Positions 1 to 7,512 of a DNA stretch of 32,328 nucleotides are shown here, piece by piece. Source of the DNA: Cohaesibacteraceae bacterium (GTDB lineage Bacteria; Pseudomonadota; Alphaproteobacteria; Rhizobiales; MH13); NCBI GenBank assembly GCA_028281795.1, contig JANQJE010000035.1, positions 1-32,328 of the forward strand. The letters are read 5' to 3'. Made by a program: the position numbers and the translations under genes. A model generated the notes under the pieces. It saw only the letters and a program-made list of their open reading frames with translations. It was not told the origin of the DNA and did no database searches. The number at the start of each line of letters is the position of its first letter. The first letter of the stretch is position 1.

Positions 1-434
1 AATGTGTCAGCGCGCTGCATAGCGGTGTGCGACATGGTGAGGCGATCCAGAGCGTGGATGGCAAACGCCCGTTCGGCGGGCGAATAGAGCTTCAGCATCG
101 AAGAGGCGAAGCCGTGATGATACATGCGGCCCGTCAGGACATTGGTGATGACGTCCAGGCGGCCGACCAGGTTGAACTGCTGGAAAATCATGGCGCATTC
201 GCTACGCCATTTCAGCAACTCGCGCCCTTTGATCTTGGCGACATCGCGCTGGTTGAAGTTGATGGCGCCGCCGGTGGGATCAGCAAGCCGGTTGATCATG
301 CGCAGGAGTGTGGACTTGCCAGCGCCCGACCGGCCGATGATGCCGACCATTTGGCCGTCGGGGATCGAGACCGTGACATCGTCGACGGCTTTGGTGGCGG
401 TGAAATGCTTTGACAAATTGTTGATCTCTAGCAT
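1..434 (-). CDS. phnC: PhnC, phosphonate ABC transporter ATP-binding protein (partial, N-terminal part)
   Basis: The ATPase of the phosphonate importer; it powers uptake through PhnE with PhnD as binding protein. The frame opens at ATG 434 (MLEINNLSKHF...) and runs uninterrupted off the left edge, giving about 144 residues of the N-terminal half. The Walker A motif GRSGAGKS is at residues 34-41 and the Q-loop lies in MIFQQFNLV. The following stretch LVGRLDVITNVLTGR is typical of PhnC rather than of other importers. The ABC signature and Walker B lie outside the window. It follows phnD on the same strand after a 181-base gap that holds a strong hairpin. The phnE permease genes would be expected further left. 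The assignment is firm; only the C-terminus is missing. Confidence 0.95.
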   Translation of the reverse strand, partial: MLEINNLSKHFTATKAVDDVTVSIPDGQMVGIIGRSGAGKSTLLRMINRLADPTGGAINFNQRDVAKIKGRELLKWRSECAMIFQQFNLVGRLDVITNVLTGRMYHHGFASSMLKLYSPAERAFAIHALDRLTMSHTAMQRADT

Positions 435-571
435 GGCTCAGGCTCCAGCGGTGGCACACATGAGGCGTGTGAATGACGGTGGTCAGTTCGGGGGGAACTG
501 TGCGGGTGGCAGTGTTGCTGTGGTGGCTCGATAGACGTGGCCTGGTTGCTTGGGCACGACTCAAAGCGAAA

Positions 572-597
572 GGGGCCGGACCCTTCGGTCCGACCCC
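572..597 (-). terminator. Hairpin between phnD and phnC (attenuator or mRNA-stability element)
   Basis: An 11-base stem (572-582 with 587-597) closes a four-base loop (583-586). Read on the minus strand, all pairs are Watson-Crick except one G-U wobble. On the plus strand that position is a C-A mismatch, so the structure suits minus-strand RNA (phnD to phnC). The bases that follow on the minus strand are TTTCGCTTT, only partly T-rich, so it may be a leaky terminator. Such hairpins after binding-protein genes commonly keep the binding protein more abundant than the ATPase and permease. Confidence 0.6.
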
Positions 598-615
598 TGA
601 TGATCGCAGCGCTGT

Positions 616-1536
616 CTAGCGAGTTGCCGTCAGTTCACGGCGCATGTTGATGATCGGCAAGTAAAAGTCGTGGCCGATCGGATAGTACGACATGGACTCG
701 CCATCATTGATCGCGTCGTAGCAATCGCGGTCCACGAACTGAAGGCGCATCATGGCGCCCGTTACGAGTGATTTCAGCTCTTCGGGCAGATCCTGACGGA
801 TCACGCGCGGGCCATTGGTGATCAGGTTCGACTGCCAGATGATGCGGATGTCTTCCATATCCAGCAGGTCTTTATCGACCATGGAGCGCAGGTTGCCGCG
901 CGAATAACCCTCTGACAGTTCTCCGACGCCGGATGTCCAGGTTACGCCGGCATCGTACTGACCTTGCAGAACGGAGATCACAGCCTGCTCATGGCCGCCA
1001 CCGAATCCGGTTTCGGAGAAATAGGCTTCCAGATTGATGCCTTCGTCGTCGCGCAACTCAAAAGATGGAACGAGGTAGCCGGAGGTCGAGTTGGGATCGG
1101 CGAAGGCCAGCGAACGGCCTTCCATGTCTGCCAGCGACTGAATGTCGGAATCGGCGCGCACATACATCACCGAATAATAGCCTAGCGAACCGTCGATCTG
1201 CTGAGTGGTGTACAGTGGTTCAACCGCGTTTTCGTCTTGCAGGACGATGCCCGCATAACCGGCTGAGCCGAGACCGGCAAATTCAAGCTGGCCAGCCAGA
1301 AGACCCTGCAGAACACCGGCATAGTCGGAAGCCGGGAAGAGTTCGACCGGAACACCGAGAATGTTTTCCAGATAGTCTTTCTGGCATGCATGTTCGCGCA
1401 AGCGGTCGGCCTCATTTTCGCCGCCGAGAATGCCAATACGGAAGACCGAAACCTCGTCTCGCCAATCGGCAAGAGCGGCTGTGCCTGTCAGTGCGGTGGC
1501 GCCAACGAGCAGCGCGCTGAGTGTCATTTTCAACAT
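616..1536 (-). CDS. phnD: PhnD, periplasmic phosphonate-binding protein
   Basis: Periplasmic receptor of the phosphonate ABC importer. The product of 306 residues starts at ATG 1536 with MLKMTLSALLVGATALTG, a clear signal peptide with likely cleavage after ALA and before DWRDEVSVFRIG. The mature part has the PhnD/phosphate-phosphite-binding family features: FRIGILGGENEADRL near the N-terminus, an ASDYAGVLQGLLAGQLEFAG block, and FADPNSTSGYLVPSF in the middle. The open frame extends upstream to 1665, but the added 43 residues are basic, precede the signal peptide and are unlikely to be translated; an AGGGA lies just before ATG 1536. It precedes phnC in the same direction and follows a phn acetyltransferase gene after 210 bases. 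The exact phosphonate bound cannot be told from sequence. Confidence 0.95.
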   Translation of the reverse strand: MLKMTLSALLVGATALTGTAALADWRDEVSVFRIGILGGENEADRLREHACQKDYLENILGVPVELFPASDYAGVLQGLLAGQLEFAGLGSAGYAGIVLQDENAVEPLYTTQQIDGSLGYYSVMYVRADSDIQSLADMEGRSLAFADPNSTSGYLVPSFELRDDEGINLEAYFSETGFGGGHEQAVISVLQGQYDAGVTWTSGVGELSEGYSRGNLRSMVDKDLLDMEDIRIIWQSNLITNGPRVIRQDLPEELKSLVTGAMMRLQFVDRDCYDAINDGESMSYYPIGHDFYLPIINMRRELTATR

Positions 1537-1628
1537 GGGAATCCCTGTTTTGAACTTCGCTGATGGAGTAGCTGCGCGTTCAGGAAAGCTGACAAGCAGA
1601 CGCGCAAAGCGCTGTTTAGGGATCGTGC

Positions 1629-1680
1629 GTGACAGGGAAGCAAAGCTTCGATGAAACTCCTGCAACGCTTTTGTTGCAGG
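1629..1680 (-). promoter_or_regulatory. phnD leader with two inverted repeats and a Pho half-site
   Basis: The 210-base gap 1537-1746 has no gene. Within it CCTGCAAC at 1659-1666 pairs perfectly with GTTGCAGG at 1673-1680 across six bases. A second repeat, GAAGC/GCTTC, is at 1637-1641 and 1645-1649. Reading the minus strand, CTGTCAC at 1635-1629 matches one Pho-box heptamer (CTGTCAT) in six of seven bases, but the expected second heptamer is not convincing. The 8-bp hairpin could end the acetyltransferase transcript or act as an operator, since no T-run follows it. This suggests phnDC may have its own control point. Confidence 0.35.
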
Positions 1681-1746
1681 CCTGTGAATGCTCTAATCTT
1701 TTGTTTTGAAACAGAAAAATGTGATCGTGACCTGTGGATATCCAGG

Positions 1747-2361
1747 TCAACGGTACTTTTGAACGAAGTCTTCAATGCTCAGATTGCGAAAATCCGTCAT
1801 CGCCGTTCGGATCGCCGCGTGCGACCAGTCCCACCAGGCTATCTCCATTAACGCCTCACCCTGTTTTCTGGTAAAGCGTTCGCGTATCGGCTTGGCCGGA
1901 ACGCCGCCGACGATCATGTAAGGTGCAACATCTTTTGTTACCACGGCACCGGCCCCAACGACCGCACCGGTCCCGATGGTCACGCCTGCGGTCACGGTGA
2001 CGCCGTGACCGAGCCAGACATCGTGGCCAAGGGTGACCCAGTTATCCTTGCGCCACGCGAAGAACTCCGTGTCGTCTTCGCCCAGATCATAGGCAGCCGC
2101 GCGGTATATGGCGTGATGCTGACGGACGCGCCAGGTCGGGTGATTGCCAGGATTGAGCCGCGCTCCATTGGCAATGGAGCAAAACTTTCCGATCGTCGTC
2201 CAGACGACATGGCCGTCTTCGGTGATGTAGGAATAGTCGCCCATGGATGAATCCTTCATTTGGGTGCGCCTGCCGACCTCGGTCCACCTGCCAAGCGTGC
2301 AACTGGCATCCACCTCGGCCTCAGGATGGATCGTTGGTTGTTCGGAAAGTGATTTGGCCAT
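1747..2361 (-). CDS. Phosphonate-locus hexapeptide-repeat acetyltransferase
   Basis: A left-handed beta-helix acyltransferase of the xenobiotic/chloramphenicol acetyltransferase group, 204 residues from ATG 2361 with an AGGGA nine bases upstream. Hexapeptide repeats are visible at residues 9-60 ([35 protein letters not shown]) and 108-156 ([47 protein letters not shown]). A GNHPTW...HH segment at residues 72-83 carries the histidines expected to act as general base in this group. Members of this subfamily recur in C-P lyase loci and are thought to acetylate aminophosphonates or an intermediate, as the unrelated PhnO does in E. coli. The substrate is an inference. The gene faces a phnM-like gene across 168 bases and precedes phnD. 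Confidence 0.82.
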   Translation of the reverse strand: MAKSLSEQPTIHPEAEVDASCTLGRWTEVGRRTQMKDSSMGDYSYITEDGHVVWTTIGKFCSIANGARLNPGNHPTWRVRQHHAIYRAAAYDLGEDDTEFFAWRKDNWVTLGHDVWLGHGVTVTAGVTIGTGAVVGAGAVVTKDVAPYMIVGGVPAKPIRERFTRKQGEALMEIAWWDWSHAAIRTAMTDFRNLSIEDFVQKYR

Positions 2362-2445
2362 AGTGCTGGTTCCCTGCCTGACTGCCGAAACGCTAAGCAT
2401 GCCCCCCTGGCGACCAAAAGAGCGCCGGTCCATCTGGGCTGTGAA

Positions 2446-2462
2446 TGTCACAAAACGATCAT
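2446..2462 (+). promoter_or_regulatory. Pho-box-like direct repeat upstream of the phnM-like gene
   Basis: TGTCAC at 2446-2451 and GATCAT at 2457-2462 are spaced 11 bases apart with AAAAC between them. The E. coli Pho box is two CTGTCAT heptamers with four bases between, and each half here matches five of seven. The site is 68 bases before the ATG at 2530 and 85 bases before the divergent acetyltransferase start at 2361. The rest of the 168-base gap shows no other clear signal. Confidence 0.45.
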
Positions 2463-2529
2463 GGAACCTGCACGGAACCGTCATGCTTGTGCGCGTCTAA
2501 CGCCGCGTATCAACAATGAGGACAAGAAA

Positions 2530-3723
2530 ATGCTGGAGCGTGTGAACGCTGGAAGCCGAACGGCTTGGTCGGTCAATGACCATGCGCTTGAATATGTCGG
2601 AGCGCAGGTTGTGCTGGCCAATGAGGTCGTTGATGCCGTCGTCCGCGTCGAAGGTGGTCGTATCGCCGGCGTCAACGGATCGACATCGGGGCATGCCGAG
2701 ATCGTGGACCTTGCAGGCCTGACGCTCATCCCTGGCATCGTCGATGTGCACACCGATCATGTCGAAACCCATGTCCATCCCCGTTCCACTGTCCAGTGGG
2801 GTTTCCTGCCTGCACTGATGGCCCATGACGGGGTGGTTGTGTCCGGTGGAACCACGACCGTGTTCGACAGTCTCTCGGTGGGCGCTTCTATGAAGCGGCC
2901 GGAACGGCGCGAAATACTTGGGCCCCTGGTCGACGCCATGGAGTACGGCGTGCGTGAAGGCCTGTTCCGCGCCGATCATCTTTTGCACATGCGTTGCGAA
3001 ATCTCCGATCCGGAGACGGTTGGTCTGGTGGACGCCACCATTGGCAAAGACATCGCGCACCTCGTTTCGGTGATGGATCACACGCCTGGCGACCGTCAGA
3101 GCCCGGACATCGGACGTTGGCTCAATCATATGATCCACGAAATGGAAATCACGCTTGAAGAGGGCCGCGAGCGGATGGCTGAACTGTTCGAGCGGTCAGC
3201 GCGCGTGGGCGCAGAGGTGCGCGCTCATGTGATCAACGCTTCACAGTCTCACGGCGTTCCGTTGATGAGCCATGATGACCGCTCGGTGGAGCATGTCGAT
3301 CAGGCCGATGCCGAAGGTGTGCACATTTCCGAGTTTCCGACCACCCTTGAGGCTGCGCAACGCGCCAAAGCGCTTGGGTTGGCTACGGTTGCCGGTGCGC
3401 CAAACTATCTGCGTGGCGGCTCGCAGTCCGGCAATGTGGCCGTGAAGGCCTTGCTTGAGGAAGGTCTGGTGGACTCGCTGGCATCGGACTATGTGCCGCG
3501 CAGTCTGCTGGATGCGGCCTTTGCCATTGCTGCCGATCCGGACCTTCCCATCGATCTGCCTCAAGCGGTCGGCTTGGTGAGCGATGCGCCGGCGCGCCTC
3601 ACGGGACTTGATGATCGTGGCCGCATCGAAGTTGGCCGTCGTGCGGACCTTGTCGCTGTTCGCCAGATGGCCGGTCAACCGCAGGCCCATGCGGTCTGGC
3701 GCGAAGGCGTGCGTGTTTTCTAG
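2530..3723 (+). CDS. PhnM-like amidohydrolase (second PhnM paralog)
   Basis: A member of the PhnM family, which hydrolyses alpha-D-ribose 1-methylphosphonate 5-triphosphate to the 5-phosphate and pyrophosphate in the C-P lyase pathway. The 397-residue product starts at ATG 2530 after a GAGGA. Residues 74-84 hold the metal-binding HTDHVETHVHP motif. Further family marks are the MDHTPGDRQ block, SHDDRSVEHV, ISEFPTT, GAPNYLRGGSQSGNVA and the C-terminal SDYVPRS metal/base aspartate, so the active site looks intact. It differs markedly in its N-terminus and many positions from the canonical PhnM encoded at 13542-14690. It is followed after nine bases by a sugar isomerase/epimerase gene and faces phn genes. 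It may be a true second PhnM or may process a different ribosyl phosphonate; that distinction is inference. Confidence 0.88.
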   Translation: MLERVNAGSRTAWSVNDHALEYVGAQVVLANEVVDAVVRVEGGRIAGVNGSTSGHAEIVDLAGLTLIPGIVDVHTDHVETHVHPRSTVQWGFLPALMAHDGVVVSGGTTTVFDSLSVGASMKRPERREILGPLVDAMEYGVREGLFRADHLLHMRCEISDPETVGLVDATIGKDIAHLVSVMDHTPGDRQSPDIGRWLNHMIHEMEITLEEGRERMAELFERSARVGAEVRAHVINASQSHGVPLMSHDDRSVEHVDQADAEGVHISEFPTTLEAAQRAKALGLATVAGAPNYLRGGSQSGNVAVKALLEEGLVDSLASDYVPRSLLDAAFAIAADPDLPIDLPQAVGLVSDAPARLTGLDDRGRIEVGRRADLVAVRQMAGQPQAHAVWREGVRVF

Positions 3724-3732
3724 GAGATCAGA

Positions 3733-4566
3733 ATGTCCGCTCTCAAAATTGGTGCCGCGCTCACCACTGCCGATCTGCCAGGCTATCGCGATTGGCTGAT
3801 CGAGGATGAACGCGATCTTGAGATTCAGGATTTCATCTCGACCGAATTGCTTTTTAGCGATTGGCAAGCCCGCGTGGATGAGGCGAAAAAGCTGTTGGAT
3901 GGCTTTACCGGGCGGCTTGGTATCCATGGTCCGTTCTGGGGCGTACCGATCGACAACAACGACCCGGAGATTAGGCCGATCATCACGCGGCGCTATCTGC
4001 GCGCTCTGGATGTTTGCGAGGCCTTGGGTGCGACCCAAATGGTTGTGCACTCGCCCTACTCGACGTGGGATTACAACAATTTCGACAATCGCCCGCGCGT
4101 TGGCAACACGCCATCGGCGCGTGAAGAAAAGATCGAGAACGTGCATGCCGTCATGCGGACTGTTGTGTCCCGCGCGGCCGATTTGGGTGTCACGCTCGTG
4201 ATCGAGAACATTGAAGACATCAATCCGATGGACCGGAAGGAGCTTGCTGCATCCTTCAACAGCGATGCCATAAAACTCTCGATCGACACCGGCCACGCAC
4301 ACTATGCGCATGGTTCGACGGGTGCGCCGCCGGTGGACTATTTTGTGCGCCAGGCCGGAGATATGCTGGACCATGTGCATCTTCAGGATGCTGATGGTTA
4401 CGCCGACCGTCACTGGGCGCCGGGGCGGGGAACGATCCGCTGGCATGCTGTTTTTGAGGCTTTGAGAGACCTGCCGGTTTCCCCGCGCCTGGTGCTCGAG
4501 TTGAGGGACTCTGCCGATATTCCCGAAGCTATGCGGTATCTGGAAGGCGAGGGGCTCGCCGTTTAG
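3733..4566 (+). CDS. Sugar phosphate isomerase/epimerase (xylose-isomerase-like TIM barrel)
   Basis: A 277-residue protein of the AP-endonuclease-2/xylose-isomerase-like TIM-barrel family, which binds divalent metal and isomerises or epimerises sugars and sugar phosphates. Likely metal or catalytic residues are His65 (IHGPF), His106 (VVHSP), Glu158 (VIENIED), Asp185 and His188 (SIDTGHAH), His216 and Asp219 (HVHLQDADG), and Glu256 (LVLELRD). This is the full set expected of an active enzyme. ATG 3733 follows a TAGGAGATCAGA segment with a good ribosome binding site. It sits nine bases behind the phnM-like gene and ends 25 bases before the convergent dctM. Its place suggests it acts on a ribose phosphate released from phosphonate breakdown, but the true substrate is unknown. 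Confidence 0.85.
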   Translation: MSALKIGAALTTADLPGYRDWLIEDERDLEIQDFISTELLFSDWQARVDEAKKLLDGFTGRLGIHGPFWGVPIDNNDPEIRPIITRRYLRALDVCEALGATQMVVHSPYSTWDYNNFDNRPRVGNTPSAREEKIENVHAVMRTVVSRAADLGVTLVIENIEDINPMDRKELAASFNSDAIKLSIDTGHAHYAHGSTGAPPVDYFVRQAGDMLDHVHLQDADGYADRHWAPGRGTIRWHAVFEALRDLPVSPRLVLELRDSADIPEAMRYLEGEGLAV

Positions 4567-4591
4567 AGTTATCCTGCCTTCGTTCCCGCTT

Positions 4592-5947
4592 TTAACCCTG
4601 CAGCAGTAACGGCAGGGCCAGGGTCAGCGACGGGAACAGGATCAATATCCCAACCCGGACAATCTCGGAGGCGAAGAATGGTGCGACGCCGCGAAAAGTC
4701 GTGGCCATGGGGACATCTTTCGCCAGCGCGGATATCACAAACACGTTCATACCCACAGGTGGCGTGATGAGCCCTAACTCGACCACTACCAGCGCAAGAA
4801 TGCCGAACCATATTTTGAGGTGCTCGGTGGACATGCCGAACCCGGATCCTTCCGCTGGCTGAAAGTCGCCACCGTTCATGGCGACAAGCACCGGCCAGAA
4901 GAACGGCAGGACCAACAGAATCATGGAAAGCGAATCCATAAGGCAGCCCAGCAGGATAAGAGCGACCAGCAAGAGCAGCAGCACCATCATTGGTGTAAGG
5001 CCGGAATTGACGGCCATCTCGGCGGCGAACTGTGGAACACCGGCGCGTGACATGAATATCTTCAGCAGCTCGGCCCCCAACAGGATGAGGAATATCATTC
5101 CGGTGGTCGAGGCAGTCTCACGCAGCGAGTCGAGCGTGTTTTTGAGGTTGAGGTATCCTTTCAGGACTCCGAAGGCGAAGACAACGAACACACCGATGGC
5201 TGCCGCCGGTGTCGGGGTATAGAGGCCAGCATAGATGCCACCGATGACAATGCCGAACACGATGACAACAGGCACCATACCGCGGGTTGCAGCCCAGAAT
5301 TCTGCTCGGTCATCTGCACCTTTGGCCGGCCCGGCATCTGGTACGAAGCGGACATAGAGAGCAATTGTCAGAAGAAACAGAAGAACTGCCAGCGCGCCGG
5401 GGATCAGCGCCGCCATAAACATGGTCACCACGTTCGCTTCAACGATGATGGCGTAGATCACCAAGACAACGGACGGCGGTATAAGGATGCCGAGCACGCC
5501 GCCGGCGGCAACCGATCCCGTAGCCAGTGCCGGCGAGTAGTTGTACCTGCGCAATTCCGGCAGAGCGACCTTACCCATCGTTGATGCGGTTGCCAGCGAT
5601 GAGCCACAGACAGCACCGAACCCTGCGCAGGCTGCAATGGAAGCCATAGCAGTTCCTCCGCGCATCCAACCCAGCCAGGCGTTGGCTGCGCGGAACAAGT
5701 CTCGTGAGAGCCCGGTTTTCACAGCCAGCGAGCCCATCAAAATGAACATGGGAACGACCGATAGGTCGTAGATTGAGAACTGGCCGTATGCGAGCGTCTT
5801 GAGCTGTGACAGCAGGACGTTCGAACCGCTCAGCACGGTGGTGCCAATAGCACCAACGAGGATCATCGCGTAGGCAATTGGCACCCGCAAGATGATGAGA
5901 GCGATCAGCGCACCCAGCCCTATCGCTCCAAGTGTGATCGGATCCAT
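4592..5947 (-). CDS. TRAP transporter large permease (DctM family)
   Basis: The large membrane subunit of a tripartite ATP-independent periplasmic (TRAP) transporter, which couples solute import to a sodium or proton gradient. From ATG 5947 (MDPITLGAIGLGALIALIILRVPIAYAM) the product has 451 residues with about a dozen hydrophobic segments. Family patterns seen include VVPMFILMGSLAVKTGLSRDLF, GGTAMASIAACAGFGAVCGSS, GVLGILIPPSVVLVIYAI, YTPTPAAAIGVF and the C-terminal ELGLITPPVGMNVFVI. The open frame extends to 6112, but the extra residues are polar and overlap the dctQ gene, so they were rejected. Its ATG shares one base with the dctQ stop (TGATG). It ends the long pca/pob operon. The aromatic-acid substrate is inferred from that context. 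Confidence 0.93.
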   Translation of the reverse strand: MDPITLGAIGLGALIALIILRVPIAYAMILVGAIGTTVLSGSNVLLSQLKTLAYGQFSIYDLSVVPMFILMGSLAVKTGLSRDLFRAANAWLGWMRGGTAMASIAACAGFGAVCGSSLATASTMGKVALPELRRYNYSPALATGSVAAGGVLGILIPPSVVLVIYAIIVEANVVTMFMAALIPGALAVLLFLLTIALYVRFVPDAGPAKGADDRAEFWAATRGMVPVVIVFGIVIGGIYAGLYTPTPAAAIGVFVVFAFGVLKGYLNLKNTLDSLRETASTTGMIFLILLGAELLKIFMSRAGVPQFAAEMAVNSGLTPMMVLLLLLVALILLGCLMDSLSMILLVLPFFWPVLVAMNGGDFQPAEGSGFGMSTEHLKIWFGILALVVVELGLITPPVGMNVFVISALAKDVPMATTFRGVAPFFASEIVRVGILILFPSLTLALPLLLQG

Positions 5948-6438
5948 CAACCCTCTCCGGTCACGTCCGCCAAAAGCGTCATCACGGCAGCGACGACAAG
6001 CAGGAACAAGGAGATCAGGACGGGAACGAACACCCACCAAGTCGGGATCTGCAGGATCGTGCTGCTGTACCCAAACGTCCTCTGGTCGATCAGGCCGAAA
6101 AACATACGCCATAGCAAAAGGGCGGCGAAGCCTAGAGCCACCGCAGATGCAACGCTGTCGAGAATGCGACGGGCAAGCGGTCCTGCTGCGGATGTAAAAA
6201 GGTCAGCCCGCACGTTTTGTCTATGGAGCTGACAGTAGGGCAGGAACGTGAAGGCTGCGGCGGCAACGCCCATCTCGGTGAGCTCCACACTGCCTGCAAA
6301 CCCCACTCCGAAGAACTCACCGACGACCGCCCAAACATTGACCAGGACCAGGATGACGAGCACCACACCGCCCAGCAGCGCCCAAACGTCGATTGTGCGC
6401 TGGAGTGCGCCCCACAACTGAGTGCTCGTCATCGTCAT
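5947..6438 (-). CDS. TRAP transporter small permease (DctQ family)
   Basis: The small membrane subunit of the TRAP system, 163 residues. Four hydrophobic segments lie at about residues 19-39, 56-70, 91-113 and 132-156, the usual DctQ layout. The central stretch SVELTEMGVAAAAFTFLPYCQLHRQNVRADLF matches the conserved DctQ region with its R-x-D motif. It starts at ATG 6438, three bases after the dctP stop, and overlaps dctM by one base. DctQ binds DctM and is needed for transport. It is very probably co-translated with its partners. Confidence 0.92.
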   Translation of the reverse strand: MTMTSTQLWGALQRTIDVWALLGGVVLVILVLVNVWAVVGEFFGVGFAGSVELTEMGVAAAAFTFLPYCQLHRQNVRADLFTSAAGPLARRILDSVASAVALGFAALLLWRMFFGLIDQRTFGYSSTILQIPTWWVFVPVLISLFLLVVAAVMTLLADVTGEG

Positions 6439-6441
6439 TGC

Positions 6442-7470
6442 TTAGTTGCTTGCCGCCGCGATGGCGCCACGTGCTGCATCGACAAGGGCCGCGCCATCGA
6501 CGCCCGCACTGGAAACCTCGTCGATCCAGCGCTCTACGACCCCTGCCATCGGTGCAAGCAAGGCGACGGTTTCCTCGTCCGTGAGAACGACATGGGTGTT
6601 GCCGGCTTCGGTGGCCATGCCGATACCGAAATCGTCCGTGCCGCGCCAAAGCTCACCAACTTCACGCAACCACTCTTCGTTGGAGGCTTCGCGAAAGGCA
6701 TTCTGAACGTCTGCCGGCAGACTGTCCCAGGTCGCTTTGTTCATGGAGACCTGGAAAACCGACGTTCCGAGACGCGCCATGTCGGCGCCCTCAATCTGGA
6801 AGTCCGTCTGCTCCTGCAACCGCAATGGCGGGATGATCTCCCAGGGTATCAAAGCACCGTCAACAACACCGCGCGACAACGCCTGCGGAAGCTCGGGAAC
6901 AGGCATCGCGACGGGCGTGGCGCCAAGTGCTTCGATTACCCAGGCGCCACTGCGAGAGGGAGTGCGAAGGCTTAGGCCGTCGAGATCTGCAGGTGAACGT
7001 ACTTCGTCGTCGACCATCTGCATCCCGTTTCCAGCATGCACGTGCAGGAACATGACTTCCAAACCGGTATACTCTTCAGCGAGTTGGCCGTCGAACATGG
7101 CCCGCATCGCAAGATTGGTGGCGGTGGGGTCGTTCACGAAAACCGTTGGCAGTTCGAAGACCTCGGTGCGCGGGAACAAGCCCGGCGTGTAGCCGTTCAG
7201 TGTCCAGACCAAATCGACAACACCGTCCCGGGCCTGACTGACCAGTTCAGGTGGACGCCCGCCAAGGGTCATCGCCGGAAAGACCTCAATGTCGACGACA
7301 CCGCCGGAAAGCTCTTCAACGCGTTCCGCCCATGGGACCAGCATCTGGCTATGCGCGGGCGCGCGCTCGCTCAAAAAATGGTGCAGTTTCAGCTGGTAAT
7401 CCTGGCCTGTGGCCGGTGTGGCAAACATTGCTGCAATGGCTGCAGCACCTAAAGCGATCTTGGAACTCAT
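6442..7470 (-). CDS. TRAP transporter substrate-binding protein (DctP family)
   Basis: Periplasmic solute receptor of the TRAP transporter, 342 residues. The N-terminus MSSKIALGAAAIAAMFATPATG is a signal peptide, probably cut before QDYQLKLHHF. The family's central region is clear: PADLDGLSLRTPSRSGAWVIEALGATPVAMPVPELPQALSRGVVDGALIPWEI, where the arginine of LRTPSR is the usual carboxylate-binding residue. ATG 7470 follows GGGAGGAAACC, a strong ribosome binding site. It lies 42 bases behind pobA on the same strand, with only a weak short hairpin between them. The position points to uptake of 4-hydroxybenzoate, protocatechuate or a related acid; this is inference. Confidence 0.93.
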   Translation of the reverse strand: MSSKIALGAAAIAAMFATPATGQDYQLKLHHFLSERAPAHSQMLVPWAERVEELSGGVVDIEVFPAMTLGGRPPELVSQARDGVVDLVWTLNGYTPGLFPRTEVFELPTVFVNDPTATNLAMRAMFDGQLAEEYTGLEVMFLHVHAGNGMQMVDDEVRSPADLDGLSLRTPSRSGAWVIEALGATPVAMPVPELPQALSRGVVDGALIPWEIIPPLRLQEQTDFQIEGADMARLGTSVFQVSMNKATWDSLPADVQNAFREASNEEWLREVGELWRGTDDFGIGMATEAGNTHVVLTDEETVALLAPMAGVVERWIDEVSSAGVDGAALVDAARGAIAAASN

Positions 7471-7512
7471 GGTTTCCTCCCTTGTCCATCGCTGGTGTGT
7501 CGGGTCCTGACC

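Noticed and set aside
2497-3138. 213-codon minus-strand frame
   Set aside because: Antisense shadow of the phnM-like gene, with no recognisable motif or ribosome binding site.
3241-4446. 401-codon open frame on the minus strand
   Set aside because: It lies wholly antisense to the phnM-like and isomerase genes, which have clear family motifs. Its own product is rich in Arg/His and matches no family, as expected for a shadow frame in GC-rich DNA.
5948-6112. N-terminal extension of dctM
   Set aside because: Polar residues overlapping dctQ; the hydrophobic DctM start at 5947 overlaps the dctQ stop in the normal TGATG manner.
6217-6975. 252-codon plus-strand frame
   Set aside because: Runs antisense across dctQ and dctP; both have signal, membrane and family patterns, while this frame has none.
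7471-7512. Possible terminator between pobA and dctP
   Set aside because: GGGTC/GACCC leaves only a two-base loop and has no T-run, so it is too weak to break the operon.
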